Positions 38,791 through 50,218 are shown, counted from the first letter of the stretch. The stretch: DNA of 55,516 bases from Phenylobacterium sp. (GCF_025351295.1 NZ_JANXWD010000156.1:1-55516); one strand, 5' to 3'. The notes: generated from the sequence alone by a model not told the origin. Numbers and translations: made by a program.

Positions 38791-39741
38791 TCACGCCCCG
38801 TTGGCGGTCACGCCCATCGCCTCGCGCCAGAACAGCTCCAGGGCTTCCACGCACTGGGCATGGCTCCAGTGGGCCGCGGTGGTGCGGGCGGCGTGGCGGA
38901 TCAGGTGGGCGGCAGCGCCGGCCTGCTCGGCCAGGGCCACGGCGCGGACCAGGGCCATCGCAGCGGCCTCGCAGTCGTCCTCCTCGACCCAGAGACCGTT
39001 CATCGAGGTGGTGTATTCGCGCGGTCCGAGGCCGGTGAAGCCGGCGACCAGGCAGTCACAGGCCATGGCCTCCAGGATGGTCATGCTCATCCCCTCCAGC
39101 CGCGCCAGGCTGAGGAACACCGAGGCGCGGCCCAGGGCGGCGGCGGTCTGGGCCTCGCTGCGCGCCTCGATCACGTCCCACCGCCAGTCGGTCCCGCCCG
39201 TGTAGAGGCGGCCGAACATGTGCTGGATGGCGTGCAGCTCGACCGGCCGCTTGCGCGGGATGGCGGCGATGACCGGCTGCTTGGCGGTGGGGACGAACAC
39301 GCGCTCGTCGGCGAAGGCCGGGACCGTGCCGATCAGGTCGTGATCGAGGTAGCGCGACAGCCACAACGCCACGCCCGGGCTGCAGGCCATGAACGACCGG
39401 TAGTGGGCGCGGGCCTCAGGCGACAGCCGCGCCACTCCCTGGGCCGCCGCGGCATAGGGGTTCTGGCAGAACACCACCTTGCGGTTGGGGAGCACGACCG
39501 AGGCCGCCATCAGCTCGCCGGCGTCCTCGGGGAACACCAGGATGTCGTCCGGCCCCGGCCGGCCGGTGGCGCGCTCCATCGGCGCGGCGTGATCGAACCA
39601 GGTCGGGGCCGGCGCGTCGCCCAGCACCCGGACCACGGCGTCGTAGCCCAGCCGGGTCAGGGCCTCCACGTGCCGGAAGCTGACCTTGTTGCCGCCGGTG
39701 GCGCTCGCCGGGGCGGGCAGGAGATAGACGATCCTCGGCAC
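38791..39741 (-). CDS. Glycosyltransferase (GT-B fold, group 1-like)
   Basis: A 316-aa protein beginning MPRIVYLLPAPASATGGNKV, the start of a GT-B Rossmann domain (GGxKV near residues 16-20 matches nucleotide-sugar transferases). The C-terminal half includes FLSLARLEGMSMTILEAMAC (about residues 210-229), the EGM/E motif where the conserved Glu contacts the sugar nucleotide in family GT4-like enzymes. It contains no membrane segment. Acceptor and donor cannot be predicted; no polysaccharide cluster surrounds it. Downstream (minus strand) is tRNA-Thr; upstream is a small membrane protein and hemD. Confidence 0.8.
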   Translation of the reverse strand: MPRIVYLLPAPASATGGNKVSFRHVEALTRLGYDAVVRVLGDAPAPTWFDHAAPMERATGRPGPDDILVFPEDAGELMAASVVLPNRKVVFCQNPYAAAAQGVARLSPEARAHYRSFMACSPGVALWLSRYLDHDLIGTVPAFADERVFVPTAKQPVIAAIPRKRPVELHAIQHMFGRLYTGGTDWRWDVIEARSEAQTAAALGRASVFLSLARLEGMSMTILEAMACDCLVAGFTGLGPREYTTSMNGLWVEEDDCEAAAMALVRAVALAEQAGAAAHLIRHAARTTAAHWSHAQCVEALELFWREAMGVTANGA

Positions 39742-39765
39742 GCTGATCCCGTTCCGGCGCTAAGC

Positions 39766-39981
39766 CTAGTTCACCGCGCGGCCGGGCGCCGCGGCCGGCG
39801 ATGGGGTCGGCGCCGGCGTCGAGGACGCGGTGTGCGGATCGGCCGGCAGCAGGCGCGGACCCAGCGCCACGACGCCGGCGCCCGCCAGCACGCAGAGCAA
39901 CCCGAAGGCGATCAGCAGCCAGAACCCGAACCCCAGCAGCGGCCGCCGCAACCGGTCACGGGCCTCGGGCCGATCGCTCAC
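39766..39981 (-). CDS. Small single-pass membrane protein, proline/alanine-rich tail
   Basis: A 71-aa protein: a basic N-terminus (SDRPEARDRLRRPL), one transmembrane helix (about residues 15-40, LGFGFWLLIAFGLLCVLAGAG), then a Pro/Ala/Thr-rich tail (STPAPTPSPAAAPGRAVN). Its ATG overlaps the hemD stop (39978-39981, ATGA), so it is part of the hemD transcript. No homology was recognised; the function is unknown. Such tails often lie in the periplasm. Confidence 0.65.
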   Translation of the reverse strand: MSDRPEARDRLRRPLLGFGFWLLIAFGLLCVLAGAGVVALGPRLLPADPHTASSTPAPTPSPAAAPGRAVN

Positions 39982-40682
39982 GGCCGCCGGTCGATCAGGT
40001 TCAGCAGCGCGCCCTCCAGCGGGAAGGGCGGGAAGGCCCGGGCCGCCAGGCGCGTGCGGCTGAGCGGCTTCATCACCGCCTTGGAGAGGCCCAGCGCGCG
40101 GAGCTGCGGTCCCGGATGCTGCTTCAGCAGCAGGGCCAGCACCTGGGCGGCGCGCGGCGAGTGCAGCAGCACCGCGTCGCTGCGGGCCAGCGCCTCGGCG
40201 GCCTCCGCCTCGATATCCACCGGCGCGGTCTCGTAGAGGATCAGGTGGCGGGCCTCGACGCCGTGCTTCTCCAGCGCGCCGGCCAGGTCGCCGGCCGGCT
40301 CCGCCGCGCCGGGATGCAGCACGACGCCGCGCATCTCGCCGCGCCGCACAGCGATGCCCTCGGCCAGGGCGTCGACGTCGCCGTCCGCCGACAGCACGGT
40401 CTTGAAACCCACCGCGCGGGCCGCCAGGGCCGTCGCCGAGCCGACCGCGAACACCTTCAGGCCCCGATCGCCGGTGGCGTCGGCGAAGGCGCGCACGCCG
40501 TTGGCGGAGGTGAAGGCCAGCGCCGCCACGCCGCGCAGGTCGACGGGCACGTCCGGCAGCACCTGCACCGCCAGCAGCGGCGCCACCACCGCCTCATGGC
40601 CCAGCGCCCGCACGCGCTCGGCGGTGGCGTCCGCGCCGGGCTGGGCCCGGGTGATCCAGATTCTCTGCTTGCGCCCCGCCAT
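39978..40682 (-). CDS. hemD: Uroporphyrinogen-III synthase
   Basis: A 234-aa HemD, which closes and isomerises hydroxymethylbilane to uroporphyrinogen III in haem synthesis. The family is divergent; evidence is the N-terminal RIWITRAQPGADATAERVRALGHEA, the central ALAFTSANGVRAFADAT (about residues 53-69) and FAVGSATALAARAVGF (about 77-92), and a C-terminal DAVLLHSPRAAQVLA (about 169-183), all typical. hemC lies just upstream on the same strand, supporting the call. The start at 40682 (MAGRKQRIWITRA) is chosen by homology. Confidence 0.9.
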   Translation of the reverse strand: MAGRKQRIWITRAQPGADATAERVRALGHEAVVAPLLAVQVLPDVPVDLRGVAALAFTSANGVRAFADATGDRGLKVFAVGSATALAARAVGFKTVLSADGDVDALAEGIAVRRGEMRGVVLHPGAAEPAGDLAGALEKHGVEARHLILYETAPVDIEAEAAEALARSDAVLLHSPRAAQVLALLLKQHPGPQLRALGLSKAVMKPLSRTRLAARAFPPFPLEGALLNLIDRRP

Positions 40683-40801
40683 GCGGCGACCCTGCTCCCC
40701 GACCGTTGACCTCAACCGTCCGACGATGCGGCGCGGCGGAGGCTTGTTCAATGCCCCGACCGCAGATCGGTGTGGGCCAGGGTGCGAAAATCCCCAAATC
40801 T

Positions 40802-40830
40802 CCTCTCCCCTGGCGAAGCCAGAGGGAGGG
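40802..40830 (-). terminator. Hairpin after hemC, terminator-like
   Basis: CCTCTCCCCTGGC (40802-40814), loop GAA, then GCCAGAGGGAGGG (40818-40830) form a stable GC-rich stem with one or two mismatches. It lies right after the hemC stop on the minus strand, between hemC and hemD, and could attenuate read-through into hemD. Its arms resemble half of the larger palindromic elements found elsewhere in the window. Confidence 0.4.
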
Positions 40831-40834
40831 GTGT

Positions 40835-41812
40835 TTACAGCACGATCGCGTCGCCGGCCTCGTCCTTGATCGCCTGGCCCAGCGACAGGCCAAGGTCGCG
40901 GGCCGAGGCCAGGGGGTCGGAGAGCTGCGAGAGCTCCGCCGAGCCGGCGTGGCGGAAGCGCAGGCGGCCATCGGGCGACAGGGCCTCGACGATCAGCTGC
41001 ACGCCGCCGGCCTCCAGCCAGGCGTGCGCCCCCACCGGGGTCTTGCAGGAGCCCTCCAGCGAGGCCAGGGCGCCGCGCTCGGCGGTCACGCACAGGGTAG
41101 TGGTCTCGCAGCGCAGGGCCTGCAGCCAGGGCAGGTCGCGGTCGGCCTCACGGGTCTCGATGGCCAGGGCGCCCTGCCCCGGGGCGGGCGGAGACTCCTT
41201 GGGGTCGATCAGGCTCTTGGGCAGGTCGCCCATCCCCAGCCGCCGCAGGCCCGCATAGGCCAGCAGGATCGCATCGGCCTCGCCCGCCGCCAGCTTGGCC
41301 AGCCGGGTGTCGACATTGCCGCGCAGCATCTGCACGGCCAGGTCCGGCCGCCGGTACAGTGACTGCGCCTGGCGCCGCAGGCTGGCGGTGCCCAGGCGCG
41401 CGCCCTGCGGCAGGTCCTCCAGCGTCACGGCCTCGCGGCTGAGGAAGGCGTCGCGCGGGTCCTCGCGCACGGGGATCGCGGCGACGCACAGGCCGTCCGG
41501 CAACACCGAGGGCATGTCCTTCATCGAATGGATGGCGCAATCGATGCGGCCGTCGAGCAGCGCCTCCTCGATCTCCTTGGTGAACAGGCCCTTGCCGCCG
41601 ATCTCCAGCAGGCGGCGATCCTGGATGCGGTCGCCGGAAGTGGTGATGACGATCAGCGGCGCCACGCGCTCGACCTCGGCGGCGTTCAGCGGGTCGGCGC
41701 CCAGCAGGCCGGCGATGCGGCGCTGCGTGTGGCCGGCCTGCGCCAGGCTGAGCTTGGAGCCACGGGCGCCGATCCGGACGGGTGTCAAAGGCTGGGGCGG
41801 TTGCGAAGGCAC
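40835..41812 (-). CDS. hemC: Hydroxymethylbilane synthase (porphobilinogen deaminase)
   Basis: A 325-aa enzyme that polymerises four porphobilinogens. Motifs: [15 protein letters not shown] (about residues 12-26), [20 protein letters not shown] (about 56-75), IHSMKDMPS (about 94-102), [12 protein letters not shown] (about 136-147), [13 protein letters not shown] (about 158-170), [12 protein letters not shown] (about 220-231) and the dipyrromethane-cofactor Cys in [13 protein letters not shown] (about 256-268). The start is GTG at 41812 before the family N-terminus. It is divergent from tsaD, with a 73-bp shared promoter region carrying a perfect palindrome. Confidence 0.95.
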   Translation of the reverse strand: MPSQPPQPLTPVRIGARGSKLSLAQAGHTQRRIAGLLGADPLNAAEVERVAPLIVITTSGDRIQDRRLLEIGGKGLFTKEIEEALLDGRIDCAIHSMKDMPSVLPDGLCVAAIPVREDPRDAFLSREAVTLEDLPQGARLGTASLRRQAQSLYRRPDLAVQMLRGNVDTRLAKLAAGEADAILLAYAGLRRLGMGDLPKSLIDPKESPPAPGQGALAIETREADRDLPWLQALRCETTTLCVTAERGALASLEGSCKTPVGAHAWLEAGGVQLIVEALSPDGRLRFRHAGSAELSQLSDPLASARDLGLSLGQAIKDEAGDAIVL

Positions 41813-41843
41813 GGGCGGCGGTCTACCTGCGGGAACGGAAAAC

Positions 41844-41859
41844 GTAGCAGGCCTGCTAC
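41844..41859. promoter_or_regulatory. Perfect 16-bp palindrome in the divergent hemC/tsaD promoter gap
   Basis: GTAGCAGG followed by CCTGCTAC is a perfect 16-bp palindrome. An imperfect second copy (GTAGCAACCTGCCAC, 41861-41875) lies immediately to the right. It is placed 32 bp before the hemC start and 27 bp before the tsaD start, where an operator for a dimeric repressor or activator would be expected. The regulator is not identified. Confidence 0.55.
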
Positions 41860-41885
41860 AGTAGCAACCTGCCACCGGCAACCGG

Positions 41886-42977
41886 ATGACCCCAGCCCAA
41901 CTCGTCTTAGGTATCGAGACCAGCTGCGACGAGACCGCCGCCGCCGTGGTCCGCCGCCACGCCGATGGCCGCGCCGAGGTGCTGTCGTCGGTCGTCGGCA
42001 GCCAGGTCGCCGCGCATGCGCCCTATGGCGGCGTGGTGCCGGAGATCGCCGCCCGCGCCCACGTCGAGAGCATCGAGGCCATCGCCGAGGCCGCCCTGGC
42101 GGAGGCCGGCGTGGGCTACGCCGCGCTGACCGGGGTCGCGGCCACGGCGGGGCCGGGCCTGGTCGGCGGGGTGATGGTCGGGCTGTCGTTCGGCAAGGCG
42201 GTGGCGCTGGCCCGCGGCCTGCCGCTGGTGGCGGTGAACCACCTGGAGGGCCATGCGGTCTCCGCCCGGCTGGGTGCGGACATCGCCTACCCGTTCCTGC
42301 TGCTGCTGGTCAGCGGCGGGCATTGCCAGCTGCTGAGCGTGGAGGGCGTGGGCGCCTGCCGCCGCCTGGGCTCGACCCTCGACGACGCTGCCGGCGAGGC
42401 CTTCGACAAGATCGCCAAGGCCCTGGGCCTGCCCTATCCGGGCGGCCCGGCGTTGGAGGCGCTGGCCGACGGCGGCGACGCGGGAGCCTTTCAGCTGCCG
42501 CGCATGCTGCTCGGCCGCAAGGACTGCGATTTCTCGTTCTCCGGCCTGAAGACCGCCGCCGCGCGGCTGGTCGAGGGCGTGAGCGGGGAGACCCAGCGCC
42601 GCGACCTGGCGGCCGCCGTCCAGGCCGCCATCGCCGGCCAGCTGGCCGAGAAGTCGGACCGCGCCATGGCCGCCTACGCCCTCGCCCACCGCGGCCAGGG
42701 CCTGCGGTTCGTGGTGGCTGGCGGCGTCGCGGCCAACCGGGCGGTCCGGGCCCGGCTGGAGGCGACGGCGACGGCGGGCGGCTTCAGCTTCGCGGCCCCG
42801 CCGCTGGCCTACTGCACCGACAATGCCGCCATGATCGCGCTGGCCGGCGCCGAGCGGCTGGCCCTGGGGATCTCCGACGGCCTCGACGCTGTGGCCCGCC
42901 CGCGCTGGCCGCTGGACGAAGCCGCGGCCAACGCCAACCCGATCCACACCCCCGGCCGCAAAGGCGCCAAGGCATGA
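41886..42977 (+). CDS. tsaD: tRNA N6-adenosine threonylcarbamoyltransferase TsaD
   Basis: A 363-aa TsaD/Kae1 protein that transfers threonylcarbamoyl to A37 of ANN-decoding tRNAs. It starts [17 protein letters not shown] (about residues 6-22), has [13 protein letters not shown] (about 57-69), the metal-binding [11 protein letters not shown] (about 119-129), LVSGGHCQL (about 142-150), [12 protein letters not shown] (about 186-197), FSFSGLKTA (about 216-224) and [10 protein letters not shown] (about 275-284). The normal length is about 340-360 aa. The stop overlaps the gpsA start (ATGA, 42974-42977), an arrangement seen in many alphaproteobacteria. Confidence 0.96.
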   Translation: MTPAQLVLGIETSCDETAAAVVRRHADGRAEVLSSVVGSQVAAHAPYGGVVPEIAARAHVESIEAIAEAALAEAGVGYAALTGVAATAGPGLVGGVMVGLSFGKAVALARGLPLVAVNHLEGHAVSARLGADIAYPFLLLLVSGGHCQLLSVEGVGACRRLGSTLDDAAGEAFDKIAKALGLPYPGGPALEALADGGDAGAFQLPRMLLGRKDCDFSFSGLKTAAARLVEGVSGETQRRDLAAAVQAAIAGQLAEKSDRAMAAYALAHRGQGLRFVVAGGVAANRAVRARLEATATAGGFSFAAPPLAYCTDNAAMIALAGAERLALGISDGLDAVARPRWPLDEAAANANPIHTPGRKGAKA

Positions 42978-43975
42978 GCCGCCCTGGGCTCAACCGGGCC
43001 GGCGTGATCGGCGGCGGCGCGTGGGGCACGGCCCTGGCGCAGGTCTGCGCCCGCGCCGGCCGCGAGGTCATCCTGTGGGCCCGCGAGCCCGAGGTGGTGG
43101 AGAGCATCAACACCGCCCATGAGAACCGGGTCTTCCTGGCCGGCCTGCCGCTGGATCCGCTGATCCGCGCCACCGCCGATCTCGCGGACCTGGCCGGCAG
43201 CGACCTGGTGTTGGCCGTGGCGCCGGCCCAGCACCTGCGCGCCACGCTCGGCGCCTTCGCCGCCCACGCCAAGGCCGGCCTGCCGATCCTGCTCTGCTCC
43301 AAGGGCGTCGAGCAAGGCACGCTGAAGCTGATGACCGAGGTGCTGGGCGAGACCATCCCGCAGGCCGCCCCGGCGGTGCTTTCCGGCCCCAGCTTCGCCG
43401 GCGAGGTGGCGCGCGGCCTGCCCACCGCCGTGACCCTGGCCTGTCCCGCGGACGGCTGCGCCGAAGACCTTGCGGAGGCCATCGCCACGCCCACGTTCCG
43501 GCCCTACTTCGCCACCGACATGATCGGCGCCGAGGCCGGCGGGGCGGTGAAGAACGTGCTGGCCATCGCCTGCGGCATCGTCGAGGGCCGCGGGCTGGGC
43601 CGCTCCGCCCACGCCGCCCTGATCACCCGCGGTTTCGCCGAACTGACCCGGCTGGCCGTGGCGCTGGGCGGCCAGGCCGAGACGGTGGCCGGCCTCTGCG
43701 GCCTTGGCGATCTGGTGCTGACCTGCTCCAGCCCGCAATCGCGCAACATGAGCGTCGGCCTGGCCCTGGGCCGCGGCCAGACCCTGGACGAGGCGCTGTC
43801 CGGCAAGCTCTCGGTCGCCGAGGGCGTCGCCTCGGCCCCCGCCGTGCGCGACCTGGCCCGCAAGCTTGGCGTCGAGACCCCGATCTGCGAGGCGGTCGCC
43901 GCCATCCTGGCCGGCCAGGCCGGGGTCGACGACGCCATCCGTGGCCTGCTTTCCCGGCCGTTGCGAGAGGAATGA
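42974..43975 (+). CDS. gpsA: Glycerol-3-phosphate dehydrogenase [NAD(P)+]
   Basis: A 333-aa enzyme producing sn-glycerol-3-phosphate for phospholipid synthesis. The Rossmann motif is [19 protein letters not shown] (about residues 9-27). [17 protein letters not shown] (about 107-123), [17 protein letters not shown] (about 136-152) and the catalytic Lys in [14 protein letters not shown] (about 186-199) are all present, plus [13 protein letters not shown]. The start at 42974 overlaps tsaD. The next gene (YciI) begins 4 bp after the stop. Confidence 0.96.
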   Translation: MSRPGLNRAGVIGGGAWGTALAQVCARAGREVILWAREPEVVESINTAHENRVFLAGLPLDPLIRATADLADLAGSDLVLAVAPAQHLRATLGAFAAHAKAGLPILLCSKGVEQGTLKLMTEVLGETIPQAAPAVLSGPSFAGEVARGLPTAVTLACPADGCAEDLAEAIATPTFRPYFATDMIGAEAGGAVKNVLAIACGIVEGRGLGRSAHAALITRGFAELTRLAVALGGQAETVAGLCGLGDLVLTCSSPQSRNMSVGLALGRGQTLDEALSGKLSVAEGVASAPAVRDLARKLGVETPICEAVAAILAGQAGVDDAIRGLLSRPLREE

Positions 43976-43979
43976 CCCG

Positions 43980-44261
43980 ATGCCGCTCTTCGTCCTGCAC
44001 TGCCTCGACAAGGCGGGTTCGCTCGACCTGCGCCTGACCAACCGCGAGGCGCATCTGGCCTATGTCGGCGGCCGGACCGAGGTGAAGCTGGGCGGCCCGC
44101 TGCTCGACGACCAGGGCGATATGGCCGGCTCGCTGCTGATCCTCGAGGTCGCCGACAAGGCCGCCGCCGAAGCGTTCAGCGCCGCGGATCCCTATACCCG
44201 GGCCGGGCTGTGGCAGCGCGTGGCGATCACCGCCTTCCGAGCCTCGCTTGGCCAACTCTGA
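43980..44261 (+). CDS. YciI-family protein
   Basis: A 93-aa small protein of the YciI/YCII ferredoxin-like fold. It begins PLFVLHCLDKAGSLDLRLTN and has the central REAHLAYVGGRTEV (about residues 23-36), and ADPYTRAGLWQRVAI (about 69-83), which matches the DPY/F motif in which the Asp and a His are proposed catalytic. Its function in most bacteria is unknown. It starts 4 bp after gpsA in the tsaD-gpsA operon, and its 3' end overlaps the next start. Confidence 0.85.
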   Translation: MPLFVLHCLDKAGSLDLRLTNREAHLAYVGGRTEVKLGGPLLDDQGDMAGSLLILEVADKAAAEAFSAADPYTRAGLWQRVAITAFRASLGQL

Positions 44262-44613
44262 GCCTGACAATTCCGCCCGTCCGCCGGCCGGCGTCCGCCT
44301 CTGCGCCCTGGCGGAGATCGCCGACCCTGGCGGCAAGAGCTTCCGGTTCCGCGACGGCTCGCGGCTGTTCGCCGGCTTCGTGATCCGCCAGGGCGAGGCT
44401 GCCCGCGGCTTCGTCGACAGCTGCCCCCACGCCGGCTGGCCCCTGGCCCCGATGGACGACCGCTACCTGACCCGCGACGGCCGCCACATCCTCTGCTCGG
44501 GCCACGGGGCGCTGTTCACCCTGCAAGGCGTGGCCGTCACCGCGCCGTGCCTTGGCGAGCAGATCGCGCCCTGGCCGGTCGAGGTGAGGGGCGACGAGGT
44601 CTGGACGGCCTGA
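44248..44613 (+). CDS. Small Rieske [2Fe-2S] protein
   Basis: A 121-aa stand-alone Rieske-type ferredoxin. The cluster ligands are in CPHAGWPLAP (Cys-x-His, about residues 59-68) and CSGHGALFTL (Cys-x2-His, about 83-92), with ~24 residues between the two pairs. No catalytic oxygenase domain follows. The start is TTG at 44248, which overlaps the yciI gene by 14 bp; no ATG or GTG is nearer. Electron carrier function is inferred; no partner reductase or oxygenase gene is in view. It is the last gene of the tsaD operon. Confidence 0.85.
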   Translation: MANSEPDNSARPPAGVRLCALAEIADPGGKSFRFRDGSRLFAGFVIRQGEAARGFVDSCPHAGWPLAPMDDRYLTRDGRHILCSGHGALFTLQGVAVTAPCLGEQIAPWPVEVRGDEVWTA

Positions 44614-44646
44614 CGCCATCCCCCACGCGGCGCCCCCACGCCGTGT

Positions 44647-44908
44647 GTCATCCCGGTTTGGGCGCAGCCCAAGACCGGGACCCACGATTGTTACGGGAGG
44701 TCGGTTCGACCGTCGCTTGCCCTACGGCCCAGCCATGAAAAAGCCTGGCCTCGAACGGAACATTATGGCAACATCATCCAGTCGTGGGGCCCGGTCTTCG
44801 CCTGGCGGCGAAACCGGGATGACAGCCGGGGGTTGGGGTTTCGAGGTCGGAATCTACCCAAGGGTGTCATCCCGTGTTTGGGCAAAGCCCAAGACCGGGA
44901 CTCACGAT
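44647..44908. repeat. Cluster of three CATCCC...GGGACCCA repeat copies in a gene-free stretch
   Basis: The ~310-bp gap 44614-44927 has no gene. It contains 44647-44688 (GTCATCCCGGTTTGGGC...), 44781-44823 (inverted orientation, ...AAACCGGGATGAC) and 44866-44908 (GTCATCCCGTGTTTGGGC...). The first and third are near-identical direct repeats; the second is their inverse. Each carries an internal palindrome (TTGGGC...GCCCAA). They belong to the same family as the 1-123 and 4512-4536 repeats. Confidence 0.85.
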
Positions 44909-44927
44909 CCTCCTGTCGCGCAAGCAG

Positions 44928-45677
44928 CTACCCCGGCGCCACCTCGGCCCCGAACCCGGCCACGTCCTCCAGCAGCGACGCGGCGGCCAGCTTCACCAGT
45001 TCCCCGCCCTTTTCCGGCGTCGCCAGGCCGGGGTCGGAACCCATGCGGCCGTCGGCGTAGCGGGCGCGGAAGTCGGCGGCTTCGCGGATCGGGCCGGTGG
45101 GGGCGATCTGGGGGGCGTAGTTGGCGTTCTTGATGGCGTCAGGATAGGCCCACTGGGTCACCGCGATCTCGCTGGGGGTGGCGTGGCTGCCGTGGCCCAC
45201 CGGGAACTGGCGGTTGGCCAGGCCCAGCACGCCCTTCAGGTCCCACCAGTTCTTCAGCTTGCAGGCGAAGCCGCGGTTGCGGCCCGAATAGCTGACCTAG
45301 GCGTAGAGCTCGGAGAAGGCCGCCTCGATGGTGGCGACGTTGCCGCCGTGGCCGTTCAGGAAATAGATCTTCTCGAACCCGTGGTGCGCCAGGCTGCGCA
45401 CCCAGTCGCCGATCGCCAGCATGAAGGTGGAGGGGCGCAGCGCGATGGTGCCCGGGAAGTCCAGGTGATGCTGCGCCATGCCGATGTTGAAGGTGGGCGC
45501 CACCAGGATGTCACCGGCCTTCTGCGCCTCGTGGGCGATGATTTCCGGGCACAGCCAGTCGGTGCCCAGCAGGCCGGTCGGGCCATGCTGCTCGTTGGAG
45601 CCGATCGGGATCACCACGGTCTTCGAGCGGGCCAGGAACCCGTCGATCTCGGCCCAGGTGGAAAAGTGCAGCAGCAT
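44928..45677 (-). pseudogene. Creatininase-family amidohydrolase interrupted by one in-frame TAG
   Basis: The two halves, 45297-45677 and 44928-45296, are in the same frame and together give about 250 codons, the normal length of a creatininase-family (metal-dependent amidase) gene. Upstream of the stop: VIPIGSNEQHGPTGLLGTDW with metal ligands Glu and His, GMAQHHLDFPG and IYFLNGHGGNVATI. Downstream: CKLKNWWDLKGVLGLA, GHGSHATPSEIAVTQ and DGRMGSDPGLATPE, all conserved. A single amber codon (TAG, minus strand at 45299-45297) lies after FSELYA. CAG to TAG is the simplest cause. Either a true recent pseudogene, a suppressible codon, or a sequencing error. There are no other disablements. Confidence 0.85.
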
Positions 45678-45877
45678 GGGAATTCCTCGGACTGAGACGC
45701 AGGCGCCTTACTACCGGGTGGCCCCGCGGATAAAGCAAATCCGACGTGGCGCGAAAGGCGGGGCCGGGCTTCGACTCGCGCAAAAGGAGAATCGATAGCG
45801 CGGTTCTCTGGCTTGGGTTTAGGCTGCTCTAGGTCTGCAGTGCGGCCGTAGGCGGCGCCTGGACCGGGGGCCATGCC

Positions 45878-47275
45878 GTGCGACAATTCCACCTCATGTC
45901 GGCCGCCGCCGGCGCGTTTCTCGCGGTGGCGACTGCCGCCGCCGCGCAGACCGGATCGGCCGGGTCCGGCGCGCCGATCAACAACTATCAGCCGTCGCTG
46001 GTGCTGACCCAGTCCATAGCCACCCAGGGCAACTTTCCGTGCCGCGAGTGCGGCGACGCGAGCGCCATCAACACGATCGGCATGATCCACACCTTCGCGG
46101 GCGACTTCGGAGCCTTCGGCATGCCGAAGGCGCAGGGCCAGACCCTGTCGATCGGCGGCAACACCGCGCTGTTTGCGGTCCTTCAGGAGCGCTACGGCGG
46201 CAACGGCAAGACGACCTTCGCCCTGCCCGACCTCACCGGCCGCGCCGCGATCGGCATCGGCGGCCAGCCCGGCGGGGCGACCTATGGCCTGGGCGATCAG
46301 GTCGGTTCGGCGACCAACGTCATGACCCTGGGCCAGCTGCCGACCCATGACCACGGCCTGCCGGGCGGCGGCGTGACTGGCCCGGCCGGCGGCTCCAGCC
46401 CGCTCGACAACGTCCAGCCCGCGCTCGGCCTCAACTACCAGATCGCCTACCGGGCCCCGGCGGGTGGGACCGGGTCCGACCCGTTCCTGGGCGAGGTCAG
46501 CCTGTTCGCCGGCAACTTCGATCCCGGCGGCTTCATGCAAGCCGATGGGCGCGTGCTGGCCATCGCCGACTACGGCGCGCTCTACGGCGTCATCGGCAAG
46601 ACCTACGGCGGCGACGGCTTGACCACCTTCGCCCTGCCGGACCTGCGCGGCCGCATCGCGGTAGGCGTAGGCGACGGAGTCACCTTGGGAGAGGCGTTCG
46701 GCAGCGACTCCGTGGTGTTGAGCGAGAGCAATCTGCCCGCCCATGACCACAGCCTGCCCGGCGGCGGTCTCACCGATCTCGACGGCGGCGGCTCTCCGTT
46801 CGACAACGCCCAGGCCTCGCTGGGGCTGAACTATCTGATCTCGCTGCAGGGCCTCTTCCCCAGCCGCGACGGCAGCGGCGCGGCGCCGGACGCGCCTTAC
46901 TATGGCGAGGTGGTCGCTTACGCCGGCAAGGTGGCGCCCGCCGGCTGGGCGTTCGCCAACGGCCAACTTCTCACGATCAGGAGCAACTCCGCCCTGTTCT
47001 CTATCCTCACCACCGTCTACGGCGGCGACGGCAAATCCACCTTCGCCCTGCCCGACCTGCGCGGACGCACGATCCTCGGCTCGGGGGCGGGCTTCAACGT
47101 CGGCGACATCCTGGGCGAGCGCAACACCACCCTGACAGTCGCCCAGATGGCGCCCCATACCCACGACCTGCCGGTCGGCGGCGGCGTGCCGGAGCCCGCG
47201 ACCTGGACCCTGATGATCGGCGGCTTCGGCCTGGCCGGCATGGCGCTGCGCCGGCGCCGCGCGCTGGCGGCCTGA
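45878..47275 (+). CDS. Secreted protein with three tail-collar repeats and a PEP-CTERM-like anchor
   Basis: A 465-aa protein. After a signal peptide (residues 1-26, ending ATAAAAQT) it has three similar segments of about 135 residues, each containing YGGxGxxTFALPDLxGR (around residues 105, 242 and 381) then an AHDHxLPGGG-type end. This is the phage tail-collar (microcystin-dependent protein) fold, here with no phage genes nearby. The C-terminus (about 436-465) is VPEPATWTLMIGGFGLAGMA followed by LRRRRALAA: the PEPxxW sorting signal, a hydrophobic helix and an Arg-rich tail, as in exosortase substrates. The GTG start at 45878 has GGGGG upstream; ATG 45896 is in frame. Secreted and surface-anchored structural or adhesive role inferred. 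Confidence 0.85.
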   Translation: MRQFHLMSAAAGAFLAVATAAAAQTGSAGSGAPINNYQPSLVLTQSIATQGNFPCRECGDASAINTIGMIHTFAGDFGAFGMPKAQGQTLSIGGNTALFAVLQERYGGNGKTTFALPDLTGRAAIGIGGQPGGATYGLGDQVGSATNVMTLGQLPTHDHGLPGGGVTGPAGGSSPLDNVQPALGLNYQIAYRAPAGGTGSDPFLGEVSLFAGNFDPGGFMQADGRVLAIADYGALYGVIGKTYGGDGLTTFALPDLRGRIAVGVGDGVTLGEAFGSDSVVLSESNLPAHDHSLPGGGLTDLDGGGSPFDNAQASLGLNYLISLQGLFPSRDGSGAAPDAPYYGEVVAYAGKVAPAGWAFANGQLLTIRSNSALFSILTTVYGGDGKSTFALPDLRGRTILGSGAGFNVGDILGERNTTLTVAQMAPHTHDLPVGGGVPEPATWTLMIGGFGLAGMALRRRRALAA

Positions 47276-47279
47276 CGGA

Positions 47280-47765
47280 TCAGTCTCCGGCGACGGCGAT
47301 CGTCAGGTCGGTCGCCTTCATGCCGACCAGCCGCCAGCGGTCCTTGGCCTTGGCGAAGGTCAGTAGGCATGGGCCCGCCTTGACATCCTTCAGGCAGGCG
47401 TGGCGGCCGTCCACCTGGGTCATCAGCCGCGCCACCTGACCGGGCGTCGGCGCCGTGCGCAGGGCCTCGCCGCTGCCGGCCCGCACCACCCGGAAGGCCG
47501 CAGGGCTGATCATCCGGTCCAGGGCGAACTCCGAGGCCCCGCCGTCCACGTCCAGCAGAGTGGCCCGGCCCATCTCCGCCACCTGGCGGCGCACGTCCTC
47601 GCGCACCGCCGTGCGGTCGATCTGCGCCTCGAAGGCGACCCGGTCGCCCTTGACCGCCGCCGCCAGCAGCCGGCTGGCGCTTTCGGTGGCGCTCTGCGGC
47701 GCCGAGCCGCCACAGGCGCTGAGTCCCAGGGCGGCGAACACGAGGATGGCAGGCGCGCGATACAT
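47280..47765 (-). CDS. Putative lipoprotein, possibly DUF2939-like
   Basis: A 161-aa lipoprotein: [20 protein letters not shown] with lipobox LSAC at residues 15-18. The segment [26 protein letters not shown] (split here as [19 protein letters not shown] and RRQVAEMG, about residues 38-66) resembles the start of DUF2939. A short C-terminal part has SCLL-like [13 protein letters not shown] with two Cys and [15 protein letters not shown]. It converges with the preceding gene (stops 4 bp apart). Function unknown. Confidence 0.72.
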   Translation of the reverse strand: MYRAPAILVFAALGLSACGGSAPQSATESASRLLAAAVKGDRVAFEAQIDRTAVREDVRRQVAEMGRATLLDVDGGASEFALDRMISPAAFRVVRAGSGEALRTAPTPGQVARLMTQVDGRHACLKDVKAGPCLLTFAKAKDRWRLVGMKATDLTIAVAGD

Positions 47766-47875
47766 CGCTGGAAAATCCCCGGCTTGTTGAGTCGCCGCAA
47801 GGGTGCAGGGTGCGGCGTGTTGCGCCCGGCCGCCCACTCCGGCTACTGCGTAACACGCAGCCTTGGAGGTTCAGC

Positions 47876-50215
<2,340 letters not shown>

Positions 50216-50218
50216 GCG

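Noticed and set aside
44647..44908. Possible CRISPR-like array in the 44.6-44.9 kb repeats
   Set aside because: Only three copies, one inverted, with irregular spacing and an internal palindrome; no cas genes nearby.
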